A stretch of 6,467 bases of DNA from Nitrospirales bacterium (GTDB lineage: Bacteria; Nitrospirota; Nitrospiria; Nitrospirales; UBA8639): the NCBI GenBank assembly GCA_029261305.1, contig JAJDBO010000161.1:1-6467 (forward strand). The letters run 5' to 3'. Of the stretch, positions 1-5,680 are shown piece after piece; the stretch's first letter is position 1; every line of letters starts with the position of its first letter. The notes beneath the pieces are model-generated. The model was given only the letters and a program-made list of their open reading frames with translations. It ran no database searches and had not been told where the DNA came from. A program made the translations under genes and the position numbers.

Positions 1-714
1 GATGTTCCAGGAGTCATTGCGACCAATTTGGTGCATCGCGGATATATGATATTTCAGGAGCAAGTCTCGATTACCAAAAGTACGTTTCATCAATCGGTTG
101 ATTTCTCACGGGCCATTTTTCAGAAACCCGTTGATGTGTCAGATCTCACCATTGCGGTTGAAGCGTTTTTTATCAAAGCCATTTTTTTGGATGAAGCTCG
201 TTTTTCAAAGACGATCTTTGGAACGCATACTCGTTTCCACAAGGCGGTGTTTGTCGGGCCCGCCGACCTTCAGGGAGTTGAATTTCTGGGATTGGCGGAA
301 TTGCTAGAAGTCACCTTTCAGCAAGAAGCTAATTTTTCACATACTCGCTTTACCCAAGGTTCCGGATTTTCAGGGAGTCAATTTCGGAAGATTCCCAATT
401 TTTCCGAGGCGATCTTTGAGGAGGGGACTTTTTTCCGGTTTTCTCAATTTGATCAGGGCGCCAATTTTCGGGAGAGTCAATTCCATAAAACTGCAGATTT
501 TACCGATGCCACCTTTGGCGGGGCCGCAGATTTTTCTCGAGTGGTGTTTAAGGAAGCCCCTCAATTTACAGAGGAAAGTCTCAAAGACCAATTTCGTTCA
601 AGAACGCGCCAGCAGGACCCACGAGAATTGGTTGGGGTATTTGTCCTCGCTGGGCTAATCCTGGTATTTTTCTATTTCCTATTTCGAAGGCACGAACGTA
701 AACAGCCGAAATAA
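1..714 (+). CDS. Pentapeptide-repeat-like protein with C-terminal membrane anchor (5' end outside window)
   Basis: The reading frame is open to the left edge (codons DVPGVIATNLVHRGYMIF...), so the true start lies upstream and the TTG at 28 is not a convincing start. Counting from that TTG as residue 1, residues 15-180 are built of 11-residue units with a large hydrophobic residue, mostly Phe, at positions 1 and 6 (for example DFSRAIF, NFSEAIF, DFTDATF). This matches the Phe-type pentapeptide-repeat proteins (Pentapeptide_3-like), which fold as right-handed quadrilateral beta-helices. Residues 201-219 (LVGVFVLAGLILVFFYFLF) form one membrane helix, followed by a basic tail, RRHERKQPK. The tail suggests a cytoplasmic C-terminus and an extracytoplasmic repeat domain, but the stretch before the helix (residues 189-199) is also basic, so topology is open. 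A signal peptide, if any, would lie upstream of the window. The molecular function is unknown. The fold assignment is fairly firm; nothing in the neighbourhood points to a role. Confidence 0.8.
   Translation, partial: DVPGVIATNLVHRGYMIFQEQVSITKSTFHQSVDFSRAIFQKPVDVSDLTIAVEAFFIKAIFLDEARFSKTIFGTHTRFHKAVFVGPADLQGVEFLGLAELLEVTFQQEANFSHTRFTQGSGFSGSQFRKIPNFSEAIFEEGTFFRFSQFDQGANFRESQFHKTADFTDATFGGAADFSRVVFKEAPQFTEESLKDQFRSRTRQQDPRELVGVFVLAGLILVFFYFLFRRHERKQPK
70..567 (+). repeat. Fifteen 33-base coding repeats (11-residue units) in the pentapeptide-like protein
   Basis: Taking the TTG at base 28 as residue 1, hydrophobic residues (F, occasionally L, I or V) fall at 15, 26, 37, 48 and so on to 180, always 11 apart. 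A second series falls at 20, 31, 42 and so on to 174. No insertion or deletion breaks the register across fifteen units. The DNA itself has diverged, so this is an old protein repeat and not a recent tandem duplication. Confidence 0.85.
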
Positions 715-721
715 ATCGTGA

Positions 722-748
722 GGCACAATATATGGAAATATTGTTGCC
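722..748 (+). other. Hairpin 1 downstream of the repeat-protein gene
   Basis: GGCACAATAT (722-731) pairs with ATATTG-T-TGCC (738-748), giving ten base pairs with one bulged T (744) and a 6-base loop. It begins 8 bases after the stop codon at 712-714. No U-run follows directly, so it is not a standard intrinsic terminator, although it could stabilise the 3' end or contribute to termination together with hairpin 2. Confidence 0.5.
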
Positions 749-772
749 AGTATCCACTAAAAGTGGTATATC
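744..772 (+). promoter_or_regulatory. Candidate sigma70-type promoter for scpA-scpB
   Basis: TTGCCA (744-749, five of six matches to TTGACA) is separated by 17 bases from TATATC (767-772, four of six matches to TATAAT). Transcription would begin near 779, giving a leader of about 50 bases before scpA. The boxes overlap the two hairpins at 722-770, so the same bases could instead be terminator structure. Only sequence resemblance supports this call. Confidence 0.35.
751..770 (+). other. Hairpin 2, two bases after hairpin 1
   Basis: TATCCACT (751-758) pairs with AGTGG-T-ATA (762-770), giving eight base pairs with one bulged T (767) and an AAA loop. TCTTT follows, which is a weak U-rich tail. 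It could be a weak terminator for the upstream gene. It also fills most of the spacer of the candidate scpA promoter and overlaps its -10 box, so an operator role is equally possible. Confidence 0.45.
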
Positions 773-805
773 TTTGAGGGTGTTGATGATTTCCCTGCCT
801 GTCTA

Positions 806-820
806 ATTTCCCGAGGAAAT
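806..820 (+). promoter_or_regulatory. scpA ribosome-binding region inside a small inverted repeat
   Basis: ATTTCC (806-811) and GGAAAT (815-820) are perfect inverted repeats around CGA. The only Shine-Dalgarno-like stretch before scpA, GAGGA (813-817), lies in the loop and 3' arm, 12 bases from the ATG, which is longer than usual. If the hairpin formed it would hide the site. With six pairs and a 3-base loop its stability is modest. Confidence 0.3.
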
Positions 821-829
821 AGCTGATTT

Positions 830-1663
830 ATGGAACAAATTGAAATACCCTATGAGGTAAAACTCGAAGCCTTTACCGGGCCTCTCGACCTATTGCTGCA
901 TCTCATCCGCAAGCATGAAATTGATATCTACGATATCCCTGTTTCGTTGATTACCCAACAATATATTGAATATCTCCAGCTCATGAAGGAGCTGAACTTG
1001 TCCTTTGCGGGCGATTTTTTGGTGATGGCCGCCACGCTGGTCCAAATCAAGTCCCGGATGTTGTTGCCCCAAGAGGCCGAAGCCATATCTGAGGAAGAAG
1101 AGGGCGAGGATCCTCGGAGTGAACTTGTTCGACGGTTGGTGGAATACCAGCAGTTCAAAGAAGTGGCAGGGCAATTATCAGATCGGGAAAAATTCTGGCG
1201 CGATATGTTTCAGCGTGAATCCGCCCATGTCCCTCAGGTCAAGGAAGTCCTGATGGACGATGTCAGCATGTTTGATCTGCTGGAGGCCTTGCAAGAGGTT
1301 GTCATTCGCACCGAAACCCAGGTGGTCGTAGACATTACCCCCGAGACCTTGACCGTACAGGATCGGATCAATGGGATTGTTGAGCGATTGGAAGTGCATC
1401 ACGAGCTCACCTTCACAGAATTGTTTGATGATGCGTCGACGCGATTGGATGTGATTGTCACGTTCTTAGCCTTACTCGAACTGGTGCGTATGAAGTTGGT
1501 TCGTATTTTTCAGGGCGACCTCTTTGGTCCTATCCGGATCTCTCGAACATTTTTGCCAGAGGCTGGGGTGGATGACGCCCAACGTTCAACGGAATCTGAC
1601 GGACCAGATACCATGAATCATGGAGGATTGAATGGAAACGGGAATGGAAATGGACACCACTGA
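830..1663 (+). CDS. scpA: Segregation and condensation protein A (kleisin subunit of SMC-ScpAB)
   Basis: ScpA bridges the head and neck of the SMC dimer and, with ScpB, forms the bacterial condensin that organises and segregates the nucleoid. The 277-residue product shows the family signatures in order. The N-terminal SMC-binding domain contains FTGPLDLLLHLI (15-26), DIYDIPVSLITQQYIEYL (32-49) and the helix AGDFLVMAATLVQIKSRMLL (60-79). An acidic linker lies at 84-95. A middle region that should contact ScpB follows, and a C-terminal winged helix at about 175-245 includes FLALLELVRMKLVRIFQ (212-228). The length is normal for the family plus a low-complexity tail, MNHGGLNGNGNGNGHH (262-277), whose DNA also encodes the start of scpB. 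The ATG at 830 places the conserved EAFTGPLDLLL where expected. Its ribosome-binding site is weak. It is cotranscribed with scpB, probably from a promoter in the gap upstream. Confidence 0.96.
   Translation: MEQIEIPYEVKLEAFTGPLDLLLHLIRKHEIDIYDIPVSLITQQYIEYLQLMKELNLSFAGDFLVMAATLVQIKSRMLLPQEAEAISEEEEGEDPRSELVRRLVEYQQFKEVAGQLSDREKFWRDMFQRESAHVPQVKEVLMDDVSMFDLLEALQEVVIRTETQVVVDITPETLTVQDRINGIVERLEVHHELTFTELFDDASTRLDVIVTFLALLELVRMKLVRIFQGDLFGPIRISRTFLPEAGVDDAQRSTESDGPDTMNHGGLNGNGNGNGHH
1622..1626 (+). promoter_or_regulatory. Ribosome-binding site of scpB, inside scpA
   Basis: GGAGG lies within the last codons of scpA and 5 bases before the ATG at 1632. It favours that ATG over the in-frame ATGs at 1644 and 1650, and it implies that scpB translation is coupled to ribosomes finishing scpA. 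Confidence 0.7.
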
Positions 1664-2630
1664 AAAAGAATTGACGATTGAATCAGTGCCAGACGATATG
1701 GTGGTGACGGAAGCCATGGGGCTCATGCCAACTGGTCCCACTTCCAGTGAGGAGGCTCCTCTCGAGGAAGCCGATACGGCCACAGATTCGTTAGATGAAC
1801 AGGAGTTGAAGGGGATAATCGAGTCATTACTCTACGTGTCGCAGGAACCATTGACTGTGGAAAAAGTGACCTCGGTCTTGGCAGGTCCCCCCAAAGTCGT
1901 CGTCAATAATGCGATGCGCGCCTTGCAACAGGATTACGATCAAGATGGGCGTGGTCTACACATCGTAGAAGTGGCTGGGGGATTTTCTATGGTCACGCGT
2001 CCCGACTGTGCTCCATGGATTACCCGATTGCAAAAAGTCAAAGCGTCCGCCAAAGTCTCGCGTTCCGCCTTGGAAACCTTGGCGATTATTGCCTATAAAC
2101 AGCCGATGGTTCGAGCGGACATTGAGCAAATTCGTGGCGTGGAAACTTCAGGCGTGTTGCGCACCTTGTTAGATCAAAAACTCATCCGCATGGTCGGGCG
2201 AAAAGATAGTCCTGGCCGTCCTATCATGTATGGAACGAGTAAGGTGTTTCTCGAGCGGTTTGGCTTACGCGATCTTCGAGACTTGCCCCCACTTCGTGAG
2301 TTTAAGGATTTGGGAGCAGGGGAATCACAAGATTTGTTCAGCGACGATACGATGGCGATGTTCGAAGAGAGCAATGCCACGGAGCCAGAAGTGGCTCTCT
2401 CTGAAGATGTGAACTCTGAAGACATGATTTCCGAAGCCGCACTTATGGAAGAAGGTCCTTCTGAGGAAGTCATTTCTGATGAAGTCCTGACCCCCGAAGG
2501 TCTTTCAGCCGAAACGGATTCAGGCGAAATACATTCAGAAGAAATGCTTTCAGAAGAGACAATGTCCGAAGATTCCATTGAAGAGGAAGACTTCGACGAG
2601 CAGCCGGTCGTGGCGCAGGAGCACGCCTAG
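1632..2630 (+). CDS. scpB: Segregation and condensation protein B with a long acidic repeat tail
   Basis: ScpB dimerises through winged-helix domains and clamps ScpA in the SMC condensin. The conserved core spans about residues 55-224 of 332. The first winged helix begins EQELKGIIESLLYVSQEPLT (56-75) and runs to about 135. The second contains the family hallmark SRSALETLAIIAYKQPMVRA (143-162), then EQIRGVETSGVLRTLLDQKL (165-184) and GRPIMYGTSKVFLERFGL (195-212). It is considerably longer than a typical ScpB of roughly 180-200 residues, because of an acidic N-terminal extension (1-54) and an acidic C-terminal tail (225-332). Residues 256-315 of the tail are twelve 5-residue units of the type hydrophobic-Ser-Glu-Glu-x. 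The start at 1632 is supported by GGAGG at 1622-1626 and overlaps scpA by 32 bases. The core identification is firm; the role of the tail is unknown. Confidence 0.95.
   Translation: METGMEMDTTEKELTIESVPDDMVVTEAMGLMPTGPTSSEEAPLEEADTATDSLDEQELKGIIESLLYVSQEPLTVEKVTSVLAGPPKVVVNNAMRALQQDYDQDGRGLHIVEVAGGFSMVTRPDCAPWITRLQKVKASAKVSRSALETLAIIAYKQPMVRADIEQIRGVETSGVLRTLLDQKLIRMVGRKDSPGRPIMYGTSKVFLERFGLRDLRDLPPLREFKDLGAGESQDLFSDDTMAMFEESNATEPEVALSEDVNSEDMISEAALMEEGPSEEVISDEVLTPEGLSAETDSGEIHSEEMLSEETMSEDSIEEEDFDEQPVVAQEHA
2397..2576 (+). repeat. Twelve 15-base coding repeats in the ScpB acidic tail
   Basis: Residues 256-315 of ScpB repeat every five residues without a gap. Ser occupies position 2 in ten of twelve units, with Met272 and Thr287 as the exceptions. 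Position 4 is Glu or Asp in eleven of twelve, and position 3 is acidic in nine. Typical units are LSEDV, NSEDM, PSEEV, HSEEM and LSEET. The codons differ between units (TCT, TCC, TCA for Ser; GAA, GAG for Glu), so the array is not freshly duplicated. Confidence 0.85.
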
Positions 2631-2738
2631 CGATCTTTGTGCTTCCTCCCTATTCAATCTCTAGCAATCTCGCTACTTTCATCTCTGAATGAGCCTACCT
2701 TTCGTTTCGGTGAGAAAGTTGCTTCCTCCTCTTTCTTC

Positions 2739-2764
2739 CCGGTTGCCCTTTTCCGGTTCCCTTT
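2739..2764 (+). repeat. Imperfect direct repeat in the dehydrogenase promoter region
   Basis: CCGGTTGCCCTTT (2739-2751) and CCGGTTCCCTTT (2753-2764) differ only by one extra G and begin 14 bases apart. The first copy covers the candidate -35 box and the second lies in the promoter spacer. They could be paired binding sites for a regulator, or simply drift in a pyrimidine-rich tract. Confidence 0.35.
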
Positions 2765-2771
2765 CTAGAAT
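2743..2771 (+). promoter_or_regulatory. Candidate promoter for the FAD/Fe-S dehydrogenase, nearly leaderless
   Basis: TTGCCC (2743-2748, four of six matches) and TAGAAT (2766-2771, five of six matches) are separated by exactly 17 bases. Transcription would be expected to start near 2777-2779, only a few bases before the ATG at 2781. No Shine-Dalgarno sequence precedes that ATG (the preceding bases are TGTAGATCCC), which fits a leaderless or near-leaderless message. Confidence 0.45.
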
Positions 2772-2780
2772 GTAGATCCC

Positions 2781-5579
2781 ATGACACTCGTACATCCAAC
2801 CAAAAAAAATCCAGTGGGCGCTGATCTTCGACGTCTTCTTGGCCAGGTCAAAGTTAAGGACGATTCCTCAACGCTTCGTGCCTATGCCGTCGATGCCAGT
2901 ATTTATCGAATGACGCCACAAGTCGTGGTCTTACCTGATAGCGAAGCCGATATTGAATGTGTGATGGAGTATGCAGTGCAGAAAGGCATCCCTCTCACCA
3001 CACGCGCGGCTGGGACGAACCTTACGGGGTCCGCCGTTGGTTCAGGCATTATTCTGGATGTCTCCCATCTCAATCGAGTGCTGGAACTCAACAAAGAAGA
3101 AAAATGGGCGCGTATTCAACCCGGAATTGTGCTGAATGAATTGAATAAGCAATTGCTTCCGACCGGCCTCATGTTTGGCCCGGACCCTTCGAGTGGCGAC
3201 ATGTGTAAGCTCGGTGGCATGTTGGCTAATAATTCCTCCGGGCCTCACACCTTGCGCTATGGGTCAGTCAAAGACAATGTCTTGTCCATGCGCGTGTGCC
3301 TCGAATCTGGCGGATGGCTCAATGCTGGTGTTGAGCAACTCAACAGCCATCAATGTCGTCAGACCTTTGATCAGTTTACGGCACTCGAATCAGTCGTCAA
3401 TTTAGTACGCGACCATCGTGAGCTTATTCACTCCAAGCGACCGCGCGTCAGTAAAAATAGCGCTGGCTATAATCTCTTCGATGTGGCTGCAGGGATAGAT
3501 AGGGGAATTATTGATTTCCCAAAACTATTCGTGGGTAGCGAAGGCACGTTGGGAGTGTTTAGCGAAGCCACGATTCAATTAGTGGACCGGCCTCGATCGA
3601 CAGTCACTGGCATGATTCACTTCAAGAGCCTCGAAGAAATGGGCGAATCGGTTCATGATTTATTGAAGCTTGATCCCTTGGCCTTGGAAGTGATGGACGG
3701 CAATACGCTTAATCTCATTGGCCGGGCACGCTATGCGATTCCTCAAGATGCCGCTGCCACGCTGCTTATTGAATTCGATCAAGCCGGCGATCATGGTGGA
3801 GTCACGCAATTGAAAGAGGCCTGTCAGCGATACCGTTTAGCATCCGCTCCTGTCATCGCCACTGATCCTGAAGAACAGCAAAACTTATGGAAGGCCCGGA
3901 AAGCGTTGTATCCCACCCTTTATCGATACGATGGGAGGAAGAGACCCATAAATTATGTAGATGATGTGGTTGTGGCTGCTGAGCAAATTGGAGAGTTAAT
4001 CCGATATTTGGATGCACTCTTTGGAAAAGATCAGGTCTCCGTGGCAATTTTTGGTCATATTGGGAATGGCAATGCACATATTCTTCCATTACTGGACTTG
4101 AACGACCAGAAAGATTTTCAGCGGATGCAAGAGAGCTACTACGAGGTGCACCAAACTGTGTTAACTCGTTTTGGCGGATCCATTTGTGGCGAACATGGGG
4201 ATGGACGCATACGAGCCGAAATGGTCAAGAGCATGTTTGGCGAAGAATTGTATGGCCTGTTTGTGCAGGTGAAGCAGACCCTTGATCCTGCCGGAGTGTT
4301 AAATCCTGGCGTGAAAATAAGCGAAACTTCATTTACTGAAAATATTGATTTTGAACGGTTAGGCAAAGCCTGTGCGACTTGTGCCAAATGTAATTCGGTC
4401 TGCCCGGTGTACGATGTGTTTCAATCCGAAGATATGAGTTCTCGTGGATGGTTTGAAATTGTCACGGCGCCAGACTACAGCTATTTGGATTCGAAACGTG
4501 TGGTGGAAGCATGCTTGAATTGTAAGTCGTGCAGAACGATCTGTCCGGCGGATGTGGATGTCTCTGAACTTATTCTTCAACGACGAGCTGAGCATCCTAA
4601 TACATTGGCCGGAAAGATTTTTGGTCTGCATGCGCAGTCGGCAAAGTTCGAAAAGCTGATAAAATTGGCCGCCAGAACTCAAAGTCTATGGGATCGCCCA
4701 GTGGTTCGTCGAATACTTGATACATTATCCAGGCCACTCCTCAAACAACTGGCCGACAATGCACGATTTCCTTGGAATATGACATTGCCTCGCTTGGCAA
4801 AAACCTTATTACGTGAGCGACATCAGGAGTTATGCGTGTTGCCTAGTCCTTCGCCTTTACAGGAAGAGAAAAAGGTTGCCTACTTTCATGGCTGTGCCGC
4901 CAATTACTTTGATGATGGGGTGGGTGATGCTGTCATTCAAGTCATGAAGCGATACGGCGTGACTCCAGACTTACCAACGCAGCGGTGCTCAGGCACGCCG
5001 ATCGAAACCTATGGACATCGAGCCTTAGCTAAAGAAGGCGCACGCGAGAATCTCAAAAATTTCGATGGCTATGAGACGGTCGTGACGGGTTGTGCTTCAT
5101 GCACGTTAGCGCTGAAAGATTATGAGAAATGGTTCAAAGGCGAACCTGAAGAGAAGACCGCTACGAGTTTAGCCAAGAAGGTCAAGCACATCTCAGAATT
5201 TGCGTTGGAGCGCGAGCCATCTCAGCCAAATCAGAGGAAAAACCACTCTGCAAAAAAAGTGACCTATCATTCGTCCTGTCATCTTCGTGCGGCCGGTGTC
5301 ACGAAACAACCGAGGCAACTGTTAGCTAATTTGCCAGGCGTCGACTATGTAGAAATGCAAGATGCCGATCGATGTGCCGGTGGCGCAGGGACATATATCG
5401 TCAAGGATTACGAGACGTCACAAAAAATATTTCAACGAAAAAAGTCCGCTATTCAAAATAGCCAGGCTGAAGTCGTGGCCACGAGTTGTCCCGCTTGCAT
5501 GATCCAATTGAAGAATGGCTTGCCTGAGAAGACGTCCGTAAAGCATATTGCTCAGGTGATTTTGGAAGAAGATCCTTAA
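2781..5579 (+). CDS. Fused FAD-linked D-2-hydroxyacid dehydrogenase and Fe-S/CCG-domain oxidoreductase
   Basis: This 932-residue cytosolic protein joins a GlcD-like flavoprotein to a GlcF-like iron-sulfur protein, as in YdiJ-type enzymes. It should oxidise a D-2-hydroxyacid (glycolate, D-lactate or D-2-hydroxyglutarate are candidates) and pass electrons onward, perhaps to quinone. Domains in order: FAD-binding, about 45-185, with TTRAAGTNLTGSAVGSGI (73-90) and SSGPHTLRYGSVKDNVL (152-168); the FAD-oxidase C-terminal domain, about 275-515, with GHIGNGNAH (425-433) and CGEHGDGR (469-476), where His426, His433 and Glu471 are the likely metal ligands; two [4Fe-4S] motifs, Cys531/534/537/541 and Cys578/581/584/588; and two cysteine-rich CCG domains, Cys705...CSG736-738...Cys771/774 and Cys833...CAG865-867...Cys903/906. 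Both CCG motifs lack the second Cys. No membrane helix is visible. The ATG at 2781 has no Shine-Dalgarno sequence but the N-terminus fits the family. The family call is firm; the substrate is not determined. Confidence 0.92.
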   Translation: MTLVHPTKKNPVGADLRRLLGQVKVKDDSSTLRAYAVDASIYRMTPQVVVLPDSEADIECVMEYAVQKGIPLTTRAAGTNLTGSAVGSGIILDVSHLNRVLELNKEEKWARIQPGIVLNELNKQLLPTGLMFGPDPSSGDMCKLGGMLANNSSGPHTLRYGSVKDNVLSMRVCLESGGWLNAGVEQLNSHQCRQTFDQFTALESVVNLVRDHRELIHSKRPRVSKNSAGYNLFDVAAGIDRGIIDFPKLFVGSEGTLGVFSEATIQLVDRPRSTVTGMIHFKSLEEMGESVHDLLKLDPLALEVMDGNTLNLIGRARYAIPQDAAATLLIEFDQAGDHGGVTQLKEACQRYRLASAPVIATDPEEQQNLWKARKALYPTLYRYDGRKRPINYVDDVVVAAEQIGELIRYLDALFGKDQVSVAIFGHIGNGNAHILPLLDLNDQKDFQRMQESYYEVHQTVLTRFGGSICGEHGDGRIRAEMVKSMFGEELYGLFVQVKQTLDPAGVLNPGVKISETSFTENIDFERLGKACATCAKCNSVCPVYDVFQSEDMSSRGWFEIVTAPDYSYLDSKRVVEACLNCKSCRTICPADVDVSELILQRRAEHPNTLAGKIFGLHAQSAKFEKLIKLAARTQSLWDRPVVRRILDTLSRPLLKQLADNARFPWNMTLPRLAKTLLRERHQELCVLPSPSPLQEEKKVAYFHGCAANYFDDGVGDAVIQVMKRYGVTPDLPTQRCSGTPIETYGHRALAKEGARENLKNFDGYETVVTGCASCTLALKDYEKWFKGEPEEKTATSLAKKVKHISEFALEREPSQPNQRKNHSAKKVTYHSSCHLRAAGVTKQPRQLLANLPGVDYVEMQDADRCAGGAGTYIVKDYETSQKIFQRKKSAIQNSQAEVVATSCPACMIQLKNGLPEKTSVKHIAQVILEEDP

Positions 5580-5590
5580 ATGCTTAAGGA
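5573..5590 (+). other. Hairpin spanning the dehydrogenase stop codon
   Basis: TCCTTAA (5573-5579, including the stop TAA) and TTAAGGA (5584-5590) form a perfect 7-base stem with loop ATGC. No U-run follows immediately. The nearest T-run is at 5626-5632, about 36 bases later. It may protect the message end or weakly aid termination, but it is not a standard intrinsic terminator. Confidence 0.35.
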
Positions 5591-5680
5591 GCAATGATTG
5601 AGGGAGAACGTTGAAGTGATTAGAGTTTTTTTAAGAAAAAATTCCTAAATTGTTTTTGTAAGAGAGGCGTTTGAGAAGAA
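5580..5680 (+). other. A+T-rich spacer between the dehydrogenase and membrane-protein genes
   Basis: This stretch holds T7 (5626-5632) and A6 (5636-5641) runs separated by AAG, a near-symmetrical A/T element that could be curved DNA or a weak stem. A further T5 run lies at 5653-5657. No pair of -35 and -10 boxes at acceptable spacing was found, so it is unclear whether the downstream genes have their own promoter or are read through from the dehydrogenase. Confidence 0.4.

Noticed and set aside
28..714. TTG at 28 as the start of the repeat protein
   Set aside because: The frame is open to base 1, the residues before it look like part of the same protein, and no ribosome-binding site precedes it. 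The gene is better treated as cut by the window edge.
802..807. TCTAAT as an alternative -10 box for scpA
   Set aside because: Five of six positions match, but no -35-like hexamer lies at 16-18 bases upstream. The nearest TTGAGG and TTGATG are at spacings of 22 and 13.
2174..2578. Long antisense Ser-rich frame opposite scpB
   Set aside because: It is the mirror of the Ser-Glu repeat codons of scpB (GAA and TCA read as TTC and TGA-avoiding Ser codons), has no ribosome-binding site, and lies wholly opposite a firm gene.
2699..2718. CTTTC...GAAAG inverted repeat as a terminator of scpB
   Set aside because: A five-pair stem with a 10-base loop and no T-run is too weak to call.
2641..2729. Exact 9-base repeat GCTTCCTCC at 2641-2649 and 2721-2729
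   Set aside because: It sits in a strongly pyrimidine-rich spacer, where such matches are expected by chance.
4359..4682. Antisense 107-residue frame opposite the dehydrogenase Fe-S region
   Set aside because: It is a shadow of a conserved domain with clear Cys motifs on the + strand, and its composition shows no domain signature.
5594..5648. Two very short frames in the spacer (ATG at 5594, MIEGER; GTG at 5616, 10 residues) with purine-rich sequence upstream
   Set aside because: They are six and ten codons long, with nothing recognisable. Purine-rich A+T sequence gives such frames by chance. A leader peptide is not excluded but is not supported.
5611..5651. Promoter for the membrane-protein gene (TTGAAG with A+T-rich sequence downstream)
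   Set aside because: No TATAAT-like hexamer falls at 15-19 bases from TTGAAG. Candidates such as TAAATT are too far away.
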